A stretch of DNA of 16,852 nucleotides from Desulfobacteraceae bacterium UBA2771 (lineage in GTDB: Bacteria; Desulfobacterota; Desulfobacteria; Desulfobacterales; Desulfosarcinaceae), in NCBI GenBank assembly GCA_002352605.1, contig DEIP01000102.1:1-16852 (forward strand). The letters run 5' to 3'. Each line of letters begins with the position of its first letter. The first letter of the stretch is position 1. Of this stretch, positions 1-6,719 are shown piece by piece. Under the pieces are notes generated by a model. It did not search any database, was not told the DNA's origin, and worked only from the letters and a program-made list of their open reading frames with translations. The position numbers and the translations under genes are program-made.

Positions 1-484
1 GAAATCTTCAGCCTTCGCACAGCCGAATAGCTTATCCGTGCACGTGCCTGACAGATCTACTGTCTGCGAGAAGTGCTACACAGTTCCGTCTTGTTGACTC
101 CAAGATGGGAGGCTACGACACCCGTCACAACGTCAAGATCGATGCCGGAAGCTTTCAGCCTCATCCGCCGGTCGTAATCTTCGCCGGCATTTGCCAGGGT
201 CTTCTCGACGAAACTGCTGCTGCCAAGAATGCGCTCGTCACTGGTCAACCGTATACCCGCCTTATAGAAAGAGATGTCGTGCCGGTTCGCAATAACAGGT
301 GGACGTGGTTGGTCATAAAAACCCAAGCATAACACGCCGTTTCCGTCTCTTCTATCAAATTACAAAGCCGATCGATGAATTCCTCTCGGTCGGTGTCATT
401 TCTGAAAATCGCCTTCCGCTGGATTCCACGAATGATAATGTGCTGCAATGCTCCGGGGGCATCTATTCTGGCTTGGCGCGGCAT
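1..484 (-). pseudogene. Decayed RAYT (REP-associated tyrosine transposase, Y1_Tnp family), cut by window edge
   Basis: The reading starts at 484 with the typical RAYT N-terminus MPRQARIDAPG and keeps the metal-binding HxH motif (TNHVHLLLR, His60/His62). After residue about 72 the frame runs into a stop at 245-247. The C-terminal part resumes in another frame as GIRLTSDERILGSSSFVE (near 260-200) and continues through a domain of the kind that ends RAYTs (VTGVVASHLGVNKTEL). It is then broken by an in-frame TAG at 57-59, after which recognisable tail sequence (ICQARARISYSAVRRLK) continues to base 1. The middle part, which carries the catalytic tyrosine and the FNRRH..GHLFQ region in this family, is absent. 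The gene is therefore dead: it has a deletion, a frame change and a nonsense codon. Identification rests on recalled family motifs; the family is sure, the exact breakpoints are approximate. Confidence 0.8.
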
Positions 485-500
485 GGTGAATATATACTAA

Positions 501-731
501 AAACGACCCGATAAGCCAACAACGCCACAGCGTCCCTCTGCTCCCAAACGGGTTGCCTGTCAAACCCTGCGCCACATCTTTGCTACTACCATGCTGGAAA
601 ATGGGATCAATATCCGTGTGCTGCAGGAACTTCTGGGCCATGCCGATGTTAAAACAACGGAAATGTACACCCATGTGATGGACAAGGATATTTCACGTCT
701 CACCAGCCCTCTGGAAAGCCTGGACCTGTAA
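501..731 (+). pseudogene. C-terminal remnant of a tyrosine recombinase, IntI (integron integrase)-like
   Basis: An open frame from the stop at 498-500 to the TAA at 729-731 encodes about 76 residues. Its last 55 or so match the catalytic C-terminus of a tyrosine recombinase: LRHIFATTMLENGINI, then VLQELLGHADVKTTEMYTHV with the nucleophilic Tyr at 666-668. The ending SPLESLDL is the kind of tail seen in integron integrases. The His that normally precedes the box-II arginine (HTLRHSFAT) is Gln here (codon 561-563); the arginine (570-572), the GH pair and the Tyr are kept. No start codon or N-terminal two thirds is present, and the frame abuts the 5' end of the RAYT relic, so this is a truncated fragment. 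IntI-like rather than phage or Xer-like is a judgement from the tail; no attC array was found beside it. Confidence 0.75.
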
Positions 732-977
732 GGTTGTTGGAAATAATTAAATCCACCAAAATAGCGGGCTGATAATAGCCAATATCAACTGCCCATTTCT
801 CAATACCTCGTGCTCGTTCAATCATTTTTTCCAACTTTTGCATAGCATTTTTGGTGAGCTTAACCCCTTTTTCATATGTTTGCGTTATGAGTTTCAGCAA
901 TGGATATGCGAATCACCCCGTCCGTTTTATCAGCGATTCGGTTCGCTGTATGGACATGTGAAAAGATTTCATCTGTT
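732..977. other. No intact gene; possible minus-strand transposase tail
   Basis: Nothing intact is coded here. On the minus strand a frame open from about 912 down to 700 reads TYEKGVKLTKNAMQKLEKM and then GIEKWAVDIGYY. This layout vaguely recalls the C-terminal tail of DDE transposases that end in a (K)W(N/D)xxI motif. It has no convincing start or ribosome binding site, and it lies between two other mobile-gene relics. I treat it as probable debris of unknown family rather than a gene. Confidence 0.3.
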
Positions 978-1169
978 TCAGCCATTTGGAATTATTTTAA
1001 AAATACAAGCCATCCAATTGGTGGGTTTATTTATTTCCAACTCCCTTATGAGGTGGTCGAACTCTTCTTCCTTGACATTCATGAGTTGAACCAGAAACGC
1101 TTTACACAGTCCTTGAAACAAATGGCCGATTCTGTTGTGTCTGCGGTTAAAATGAGGCAAAATGACAAA
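978..1169 (-). pseudogene. Second RAYT fragment (central FNRRH...GHLFQ region only)
   Basis: Immediately beyond the stop of the glycosyltransferase gene, and in the same frame, the minus strand reads PHFNRRHNRIGHLFQG followed by LCKAFLV. This corresponds to the highly conserved FNRRHxRxGHLFQxRYKxxLV block of RAYT/Y1 transposases, the very block missing from the relic at 1-484. The rest of the frame down to 978 (NVKEEEFDHLIRELEI...) is not recognisable as RAYT. There is no start codon with a ribosome site and no HxH motif, so it is an isolated scrap. Whether it came from the same ancestral copy as the relic at 1-484 or from another one cannot be decided here. Confidence 0.55.
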
Positions 1170-2492
1170 TTACTCATCTTTGCATACTCCACGAAGCAGG
1201 TACAAAGGCATCAATCGATCAGGTGAAAGGCCCGCCAGACATCCGATGGCAATGATGATGTTGATTATCGAGGTCTGCAGCACACCCAGGCGCTGCCAGC
1301 GTCTGCCGGAGGTGACGGCCGCGGCCGGCGCTATAGCGATCCGTCCCTGCCGGGCCATGGTGCGGACCAAAAAGAGATCCTCTGCGATGGGGACGTCGGG
1401 GAAACCGCCGGCGCTGAAAAAATCGGCCCGGTGCATGAACAGTCCTTGATCGCCGTAGGGCAACTGGAGGCGGCCGGCACGCAGGTTGGTCCAATAGGAG
1501 ACCCAACGCATGGCCGGCGTATGAATATCGGTGGAAAAACGAAAGGCGCCCAGTATGGTATGCTGGTCCATCAACTTTTCAAAAACATGTGCCGCATGGT
1601 TTGGGGGCAGCCGGGTGTCGGCATGGAGAAAGAGCAGCACCTCTCCCTTCGCGGCGCGTGCACCCCGGTTCTGTTGGCCGGCACGCCCGCGATCGCCTGA
1701 AACGATGCGGGCGCCGAGGGACCTTGCCATTTCCACGGTGCGATCCCGGCTGCCACCGTCAGAGACAATGATCTCCGCATCCGCAGAGGTGGCGGAAACA
1801 ATGGCGCGTGCAATTTGGCGTTCCTCATTTAAGGCCGGGATGATTATGGATAGATAGGGCGAATGCGCATTTTCAGGCCCCAGCTCCCGGTTCAGGTCTG
1901 CCGGGGTGTCCAAATCCGTTAGTGGCTCCAACAAACAAGGATCCATCCCCTTTTGTCGCGCCAAGGTTGCGGTTTTTTCCAATACATCGGCACGGCCCCA
2001 GACGATACCGTCGAAGATATTCTTCGGTTTTGTCATTCCCACCAGCCAGTAGCCACCGTCGGTGCTGGGCCCCAAAACCAGATCGTGGGCGTCCAACGAA
2101 TCAAGGGCCTTTTCCAGTATTGCCACGGTGATCCCCGGAATGTCCGTTCCCACGAGTAACACGCGTTCGGCGCCCTGTTGGAAGGCGGTTTGGATAGCCA
2201 GAAACATGCGGCTACCCAGATTGCCGGTCGTCTGGGCCAAGTAATCCATGCTTGGTTTGCCCAGCCATCGATCCATTTGTTTGGCATCTCCGCCATCGTG
2301 GCAAAATACCAGCCCGGCCCCCGACCGTCGTACCCATTGGCGAGCGGTTGCCACGATCCTTTCGGCCAGCCGTTTTTGAAGTGCCGCTGCGCCGACCGGA
2401 CCCAACGCAGGGATGAGACGGGTTTTGGTTGCCCCGGGCTTGGGATAGCGACCGAAAACAACCAGTTGATTCGGAGAGGGCAGGTTTGCCAT
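1170..2492 (-). CDS. Bifunctional glycosyltransferase: TIGR04282 (DUF2064) + TIGR04283 (GT2) fusion
   Basis: A 440-residue protein with two domains. Residues 1 to about 205 are a DUF2064/TIGR04282 transferase: FGRYPKPGATKTRL (13-26) is the nucleotide-binding loop, followed by VLLVGTDIPG and LGPSTDGGYWLVG. Residues about 212-440 are a family-2 glycosyltransferase of the TIGR04283 type: SIIIPALNEERQIARAI, VSDGGSRDRT, and the metal site LFLHADTRLP. The families are named for arsenosugar biosynthesis or for association with radical SAM/selenium-domain proteins. They are usually separate neighbouring genes; here they are one polypeptide. The ATG at 2492 is preceded by GGGAG at good spacing, supporting the start. 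No arsM, arsS or radical SAM gene lies in the window, so the substrate is unknown. It is a cytoplasmic or membrane-associated enzyme and is transcribed divergently from the metal-uptake genes. Confidence 0.93.
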   Translation of the reverse strand: MANLPSPNQLVVFGRYPKPGATKTRLIPALGPVGAAALQKRLAERIVATARQWVRRSGAGLVFCHDGGDAKQMDRWLGKPSMDYLAQTTGNLGSRMFLAIQTAFQQGAERVLLVGTDIPGITVAILEKALDSLDAHDLVLGPSTDGGYWLVGMTKPKNIFDGIVWGRADVLEKTATLARQKGMDPCLLEPLTDLDTPADLNRELGPENAHSPYLSIIIPALNEERQIARAIVSATSADAEIIVSDGGSRDRTVEMARSLGARIVSGDRGRAGQQNRGARAAKGEVLLFLHADTRLPPNHAAHVFEKLMDQHTILGAFRFSTDIHTPAMRWVSYWTNLRAGRLQLPYGDQGLFMHRADFFSAGGFPDVPIAEDLFLVRTMARQGRIAIAPAAAVTSGRRWQRLGVLQTSIINIIIAIGCLAGLSPDRLMPLYLLRGVCKDE

Positions 2493-2553
2493 GGCGCTCC
2501 CAAGATTGACGGCTTCGAAAAATTGCGGATGAATAAAAATCAGGTGTCAATAA

Positions 2554-2583
2554 TTGCGATAGAAATCTTTTGTTTATCATATT
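2554..2583 (+). promoter_or_regulatory. Weak candidate sigma-70-type promoter for the riboswitch-like leader
   Basis: TTGCGA at 2554-2559 is followed by TATCAT at 2575-2580 (15-nt spacer) or CATATT at 2578-2583 (18-nt spacer). A start near 2590 would place the structured leader at the 5' end of the transcript for the DUF4198/cbiM genes. Neither spacing is ideal, so this is a suggestion only. Confidence 0.25.
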
Positions 2584-2599
2584 ACGCGGGCAAAGTACA

Positions 2600-2760
2600 T
2601 CGACCAAAAAAACGGGTTGAACTTTTCGTCGTTTTGGGATAAGGATCCTTCTCAATTGGTAGGCTGAAGCCTGCCGCTGTAATAAAAAAAGAGTATTGCT
2701 CGTCAAGTTGGGCCACGAAGGCTTCCGTCCGGAAGGACAGGTGAATCCGTGGCCTTTTTT
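2600..2760 (+). ncRNA. Cobalamin-riboswitch-like leader ending in a terminator
   Basis: Upstream of the metal-uptake genes the plus strand contains GCCTGCCGCTGTAAT (about 2675-2690), close to the conserved cobalamin-riboswitch core (CCGCCRCTGTAA). Just before it a 7-bp stem GGTAGGC/GCCTGCC (one U-G pair) closes a TGAA loop. Further on, GGCCACG...GGAAGG recalls the optional GCCACTG...GGAAGG arm of that class. The downstream terminator would be the expression platform. The expected 3' box (AGTCAGGAnACCTGCC) is not recognisable, so this is either a divergent or degraded B12 element or a different metal- or cofactor-sensing leader. The location before a CbiM-type cobalt transporter fits known B12-riboswitch control of cobalt uptake. 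The boundaries are approximate. Confidence 0.45.
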
Positions 2761-2763
2761 GTT
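2711..2763 (+). terminator. Strong intrinsic terminator-like hairpin in the leader
   Basis: A 7-bp perfect stem pairs GGCCACG (2711-2717) with CGTGGCC (2748-2754). An inner stem CTTCC (2722-2726)/GGAAG (2731-2735) with loop GTCC lies inside it, and TTTTTT follows at 2755-2760. It sits about 110 nt upstream of the DUF4198 start with no gene ending just before it on the plus strand. It therefore looks like an attenuator acting on the genes downstream rather than the end of a transcription unit. Confidence 0.75.
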
Positions 2764-2873
2764 TCCGCAATGCGCCCATGGATGGCTTAATTGGCAGTCG
2801 CCCTCTATTTCTCGTCAACAATACGAATCGAGAATCATTGAATAATGCTACATACGCAATAAGGAGGATCGTG

Positions 2874-3650
2874 ATGAATGTGTTAAAACCCGGTTTAATA
2901 TTTACTGTCGCAGTTTTAATGGTCTTGGTCTCCAGCCCCACCATGGCCCATTTCGGCATGGTGATCCCGTCGGACACCATGGTGATGCAGGATGACGCCC
3001 GCACCGTAAATGTGAACCTCTCCTTTTCCCATCCCATGGAGATGGACGGGATGGAATTGGTGCGGCCCAAAGTATTCGCCGTGTCGGTCAACGGCAAGAA
3101 TCAGGATCTGCTCGGGAAATTGAAACCGGCCAAGGTGATGGATCATTCGGCCTGGACCGTGGACTATACGATCAAACGTCCGGGTGTCTACATGTTCTAC
3201 ATGGAGCCGGAGCCCTATTGGGAACCCGCGGAAGATTGTTTTATCGTACACCTGACCAAAACGGTGGTTACCGCGTTCGGCGATGACGAGGGCTGGGATG
3301 CGGAGCTGGGGTTGAAAACCGAAATCGTTCCCCTTTCCAAACCATACGGCCTTTATAGTGGTAATGTGTTCCAGGGAATCGTGAAAATGGACGGGAAACC
3401 GGTTCCCAACGCCGAAGTCGAAGTGGAGTACTACAATCGGGAAAAGACGGCGCACGCACCCACGGACTATATGGTCACCCAGACCATCAAGGCAGACGGA
3501 AACGGTGTTTTTACCTACGCGGTCCCTGCTTCGGGCTGGTGGGGCTTTGCGGCCCTGAATACCGCCGACGCCACGATTAAGAAAGACGGCCGGGAAAAGG
3601 ATGTGGAGATGGGTGCGGTGATCTGGGTCTATTTTCACGACTGGAAATAA
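2874..3650 (+). CDS. DUF4198 periplasmic protein of a Ni/Co uptake system (NikK-like)
   Basis: A 258-residue secreted protein. The start is ATG 2874, 6 nt after the strong AAGGAGG at 2861-2867; the longer frame opening at 2778 has no such site. Residues 1-25 form a signal peptide with cleavage after PTMA. The mature protein begins His-Phe-Gly, placing a histidine at the N-terminus as a likely metal ligand. The rest is a DUF4198-type beta-rich domain: W-Y aromatic pairs (EPEPYWEPAEDCF), a Greek-key-like C-terminal half with DGKPVPNAEVEVEYYN, and GNGVFTYAVPASGWWGFAA. Members sit beside CbiM/NikM permeases and are thought to help deliver Co2+ or Ni2+ in the periplasm. Here too the next gene, starting 6 nt later, is a CbiM homologue. 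Metal choice cannot be read from sequence; the B12-like leader favours cobalt. Confidence 0.9.
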   Translation: MNVLKPGLIFTVAVLMVLVSSPTMAHFGMVIPSDTMVMQDDARTVNVNLSFSHPMEMDGMELVRPKVFAVSVNGKNQDLLGKLKPAKVMDHSAWTVDYTIKRPGVYMFYMEPEPYWEPAEDCFIVHLTKTVVTAFGDDEGWDAELGLKTEIVPLSKPYGLYSGNVFQGIVKMDGKPVPNAEVEVEYYNREKTAHAPTDYMVTQTIKADGNGVFTYAVPASGWWGFAALNTADATIKKDGREKDVEMGAVIWVYFHDWK

Positions 3651-3656
3651 ACATAT

Positions 3657-4265
3657 ATGCACATTTCTGAAGGAGTGCTAAGCGGACCGGTGCTCGGGGT
3701 CGGCGCGGCCGTGGCCCTGGTCGGAACGGCCATAGGCCTTAAGAAATTGGATCCGGACCGGGTTCCCCAGGCCGGTATACTGGCCGCGGCCTTTTTCGTG
3801 GCGTCCCTGATTCATGTTCCCGTGGGACCGGCCAGCGTTCATCTTATCCTAAACGGAATCGTGGGGCTGCTTTTGGGGTGGGCGGCATTTCCGGCCATCC
3901 TGACGGCCCTACTTCTCCAGGCAATGATGTTCCAGTACGGGGGCATCACCACGCTTGGGGTCAACACCGTGATCATGGCGCTGCCGGCGGTGCTCTGCTA
4001 CTTTCTTTTTGGATCCCTCGTTCAAAAAGAGCCGCGGTTTTCCGTTCCGGCAGCCTTCGTCTGTGGTGCCGGCTCGGTTTTCTTAGGGGCTGTGTTGGTG
4101 GGTGCCAGCTTGATGTTCACCGAGGGCAGTTTTTTAGAGGTGGCCGGTCTGGTAGTTACGGCCCACATTCCGGTGATGATCATCGAAGGCGTGTTAACGG
4201 TGTTTTGCGTAGCCTTTTTAAGGAAGGTAAAGCCTGAGTTGCTTCCCGGACACGGACGCATGTAA
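3657..4265 (+). CDS. cbiM: CbiM/NikM-type cobalt/nickel ECF transporter S-component
   Basis: A 202-residue inner-membrane protein with about six hydrophobic segments. The N-terminus is MHISEGVLSGPV, the invariant CbiM/NikM start whose free amine and His2 bind the metal ion. IHVPVGPASVHLILNGIVG and QAMMFQYGGITTLGVNTVIM are the other family signatures, with the conserved His residues present. The length fits a CbiM without a fused CbiN domain. The ATG is 6 nt after the DUF4198 stop with no clear ribosome site, so translation is probably coupled. The gene lacks the expected CbiN, CbiQ (T-component) and CbiO (ATPase) downstream; only pstA debris follows. It must use energising subunits encoded elsewhere, or function with reduced activity, or be a stranded gene. 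Family assignment is firm; cbiM versus nikM is not resolved. Confidence 0.92.
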   Translation: MHISEGVLSGPVLGVGAAVALVGTAIGLKKLDPDRVPQAGILAAAFFVASLIHVPVGPASVHLILNGIVGLLLGWAAFPAILTALLLQAMMFQYGGITTLGVNTVIMALPAVLCYFLFGSLVQKEPRFSVPAAFVCGAGSVFLGAVLVGASLMFTEGSFLEVAGLVVTAHIPVMIIEGVLTVFCVAFLRKVKPELLPGHGRM

Positions 4266-4490
4266 CAAGAGATAGGAATTTGGAATGATTCGTCCGACCA
4301 ACCTGAACATTGTGCTAATCGCAGGAATGGGACATCGACTTTTTTGGGTCAGCCGAGAGTCGTTATCCAGCCACATTTTTTTATTCCGGTAAATTAATGC
4401 AAGCGGATTCACAGGCCCACGGCGTGTTCGCCACTTCCGCATTTCTCAGTGCCGCCACAACTTTGATGGTTTTTCCCTTCCGGTTCAATT
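4266..4490. other. Gap between cbiM and the pstA relic; no gene seen
   Basis: Neither strand carries a convincing reading frame or terminator here. A short plus-strand frame from the ATG at 4397 ends at a TGA after about 32 residues and is not recognisable. Given that a gene relic begins right after it, this may be further decayed DNA. Confidence 0.5.
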
Positions 4491-4851
4491 CATGACCGGC
4501 GTTCCCACAGTCATCTACGGCTTTGCGCCGGCATATGTTCAGATGAATGCAGCCGCGGTCGCCTGAAACAGGTTCTTTGTCTGATCTTCGGCATCCTGGC
4601 CGGGATTCCCTTTGCGGAAGACACGGCCGTGATCATGCTCACCGGTGCCGCGGTCGGGATTCCGGGCGTTTGGCTCGACGCCTAATGAAGTCTTGCCGTT
4701 TTTCATCTACACCATCTCATCCCCATACATGGACCCGGAAGAGCAGCTCGACGGCTACGGTGCGGCCGTCATTCTATTAATTCTTTGCAGTGGGTTGTTT
4801 TTCATGAGCAGTGTGATAAAAAACCGGTTGGTGAATCGCTATTATGGTTAA
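4491..4851 (+). pseudogene. pstA remnant (phosphate ABC transporter permease) in three frames
   Basis: Three consecutive pieces match successive parts of PstA-type permeases. Frame 1 (4492-4566) reads MTGVPTVIYGFAPA, matching the LAGVPSIVYGLF helix. Frame 3 (about 4560-4685) reads LKQVLCLIFGILAGI and then DTAVIMLTGAAVGIPG, matching the helix before and after the family's GETAPLLFTGA motif. Frame 1 again (about 4684-4851) reads EVLPFFIYTISSPYMDP and a final membrane helix ending KNRLVNRYYG, matching the PstA C-terminus. The EAA loop region between the first two pieces is missing. Frameshifts, a deletion and stops at 4564-4566 and 4683-4685 make this a pseudogene. No pstS, pstC or pstB is nearby. 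Confidence 0.65.
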
Positions 4852-4945
4852 AGATAATTTTGGGGACCGCGTTATCGGTCGTTGCGGTTTACCCATACAA
4901 CTTCCTCCCTCCGGCCTTGCCAAAAAACTTAGGATTGGGGGCGAA

Positions 4946-5073
4946 ATAAAGTGAACGAAAATTGCGAAGGATATCCGTTCGTATTTAAGGCGCATCAACG
5001 ATTGCATACTGGTTGTATGTAGCCGTTGATGAAACCCAGAAGACGGATAAACAAGCAATTGGGTTCACTTTAT
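4946..5073. repeat. 128-nt quasi-palindromic element (MITE-, REP- or ncRNA-like)
   Basis: Five nested inverted repeats share one centre. A: ATAAAGTGAAC 4946-4956 with 5063-5073 (11 bp). B: AATTGC 4960-4965 with 5055-5060 (6 bp). C: TATCCGT 4972-4978 with 5043-5049 (7 bp). D: CATCAACG 4993-5000 with 5024-5031 (8 bp). E: CATAC 5005-5009 with GTATG 5015-5019 (5 bp), around the loop TGGTT 5010-5014. All are perfect, and the unpaired bulges between them are of similar size on both sides. No T-run follows, so it is not a terminator, and no protein is evident. The terminal 11-bp inverted repeats suggest a miniature transposable element; the folding also allows a structured RNA or a protein-binding cruciform. 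It lies about 150 nt upstream of the Wadjet operon. Confidence 0.7.
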
Positions 5074-5082
5074 AAAGTTCAC
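5063..5082. repeat. Palindrome ACTTTATAAAGT inside a GTTCAC direct repeat
   Basis: A perfect 12-bp palindrome (5067-5078) overlaps the right end of the quasi-palindromic element. It is framed by two direct copies of GTTCAC (5063-5068 and 5077-5082). The arrangement could be a dimeric protein operator ahead of the jet operon, or an end duplication of the adjacent element. Confidence 0.5.
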
Positions 5083-5226
5083 GATCCTTATCTTCAATCC
5101 CATGGGACCAGGCGCGCCAAAAATTTTTATGTAACCCCGGGGGATGCAACTGGATGGACCGGGAAAAGATTCAGTTGACGGAGTTATCCCTTACTATGGT
5201 GATCGCCGAATTTTCGTTCAAAATGA

Positions 5227-6666
5227 GTGGACATGGAATACGAATATCTTGTCGGTCTAAAAAAACATCCCTCCTGGCGACTGCTAAATGCCGTTTCCGC
5301 ACCCTTGATCATCAGTTTTTTTTACCGGGTGTTTACTAAGGAGAACCGGCGGACCATTCCCGCAGAGGAGATGACCGCCAAACTGGAGGATTACCTGTTC
5401 CATCTGCATCGCATCTTAGGCGAGGATGCCTATCCCCGATCGGCCAAGGCATACCTTGACGAATGGTCCGGTTCCGAAACCGGATACCTGCGCAAGTTCT
5501 ATCCGGCCAGGGGAGAAGAGGAGGAGTTTGACCTGACACCGGCAAGCGAAAAGGTGATCGAGTGGTTGGCAGCTTTTGCATCCACCCAGTTCGTGGGCAC
5601 TGAATCCCGATTGCTGACCATTTTCCGACTGTTGCGGGAGATCGTCAAAGAAGCCATGGTCGACCCCAAGGCGGAGATCAAACGTCTCGAACAGGAAAAA
5701 ATCCGGATCGAGGCGGAACTGGCGGCGCTCAAAGCCGGTCAATATGCTCCGGCGGACAGCACCCGTATCCGGGAGCGGTTTTTGGAAGCCGATCAGACCG
5801 CTCACCGGTTGCTGTTCGATTTTCGTCAGGTGGAAGAAAATTTTCGGCAGCTGGATCGGAAAACCCGGGAAAAAATTGCCGTCAGCGAGGTCGCCAAAGG
5901 AGAGCTGCTGGACGATATTTTCGGCGAGCAGGATGCCATCAACGGGTCGGATCAAGGCAAAAGCTTCCGCGCATTTTGGCAGTACATCATGAACCCCGCC
6001 AGTCAGGAGGAATTAGAGACCCTGCTGGCTCAGGTGACGGCCCTTCCTGAAATTGAAGACTTAATTGAAAGCGAACGCCTCGGACGTATTCGATTTCAGC
6101 TGATCGATGCGGGTGAGCGGGTCAACGCAACCTGTGCCCAATTGGTGGAGCAATTGCGAAAATTTTTAGACGATCAGACTTGGCTGGAAAACAAGCGCAT
6201 CATGGAGATCATCCGGCAAATCGAAAAAAAAGCCGTTCAGATTCGCGCCACACCGCTTCCCCTATCCGGATTCGTCCATGTGGACCATGTTAAGCCGGAG
6301 GTTGGCCTGCCCATGGCCCGCGGCTTGTTTGTACCGCCAAAGCGCATTTCGGTGGATGACCGAGTTGAAATGGGTGAAGGGGATTTCGATGCCCATGTTT
6401 TGTACGAACAGGAATATGTGGATGAAAAAGCATTGCGGCAACGAATTCACCGGGCCTTGAGGGGCCGGTCCCAGGTGACCTTGTTTCAAATTTGCGAAAG
6501 ATACCCGGTGGACAAGGGGTTAACGGAAATTTTAGGATACTTGCATATCGCCTGTAAGGATGGTAACGCCGTGGTGGATACGGATACCCAAACTCCCATT
6601 ATTTATCGGGATACCGGCGGCCGACAACGAAAGGCGGTTATGCCGGAAGTTATTTTTGTCCGCTGA
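5227..6666 (+). CDS. jetA: JetA, Wadjet type I kleisin-like subunit (DUF3375)
   Basis: A 479-residue DUF3375 protein, the MukF-like kleisin of the Wadjet SMC complex, expected to bridge the two JetC heads and bind JetB. Family marks in order: HPSWRLLNAVSAPLIISFFYRVF near the N-terminus (winged-helix region), EDAYPRSAKAYLDEW, FDLTPASEKVIEWL (about 101-114), FVGTESRLLTIFRLL (about 122-136), then a charged coiled-coil region (about 150-250) and a C-terminal winged-helix-like part ending VMPEVIFVR. The length is normal and no lesion is seen. The start is GTG 5227 (MDMEYEYL); the ATG at 5233 is an equally possible start, as neither has a clear ribosome site. It is the first gene of the operon; jetB follows after 53 nt. 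Confidence 0.97.
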   Translation: MDMEYEYLVGLKKHPSWRLLNAVSAPLIISFFYRVFTKENRRTIPAEEMTAKLEDYLFHLHRILGEDAYPRSAKAYLDEWSGSETGYLRKFYPARGEEEEFDLTPASEKVIEWLAAFASTQFVGTESRLLTIFRLLREIVKEAMVDPKAEIKRLEQEKIRIEAELAALKAGQYAPADSTRIRERFLEADQTAHRLLFDFRQVEENFRQLDRKTREKIAVSEVAKGELLDDIFGEQDAINGSDQGKSFRAFWQYIMNPASQEELETLLAQVTALPEIEDLIESERLGRIRFQLIDAGERVNATCAQLVEQLRKFLDDQTWLENKRIMEIIRQIEKKAVQIRATPLPLSGFVHVDHVKPEVGLPMARGLFVPPKRISVDDRVEMGEGDFDAHVLYEQEYVDEKALRQRIHRALRGRSQVTLFQICERYPVDKGLTEILGYLHIACKDGNAVVDTDTQTPIIYRDTGGRQRKAVMPEVIFVR

Positions 6667-6719
6667 CGCATCTATTTTTAAAGGACCCGTTTCAAAACCG
6701 CAGAGCGCACGGAGAAAAT

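Noticed and set aside
900..1226. 108-residue plus-strand ORF
   Set aside because: It runs opposite to the RAYT scrap and the end of the transferase gene, with no start signal or known motif.
2916..3662. 248-residue minus-strand ORF
   Set aside because: It is antisense to the DUF4198 gene, rich in His/Arg as typical shadow translations are, and has no family match.
4946..5073. Quasi-palindrome as an integron attC site, prompted by the IntI-like relic at 501-731
   Set aside because: Its length and folding fit, but the ends lack the RYYYAAC and GTTRRRY core sites; the arm reads GTTCACT, and no second copy or cassette array is seen.
5175..5200. TTGACG...TATGGT as the jet promoter
   Set aside because: The -35 box is good but the only -10-like hexamer is 14 nt away, too short, and nothing suitable lies at 16-18 nt.
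5154..5339. 61-residue plus-strand ORF upstream of and overlapping jetA
   Set aside because: No ribosome site, no motif, and it is out of frame with and overlaps the conserved JetA N-terminus.
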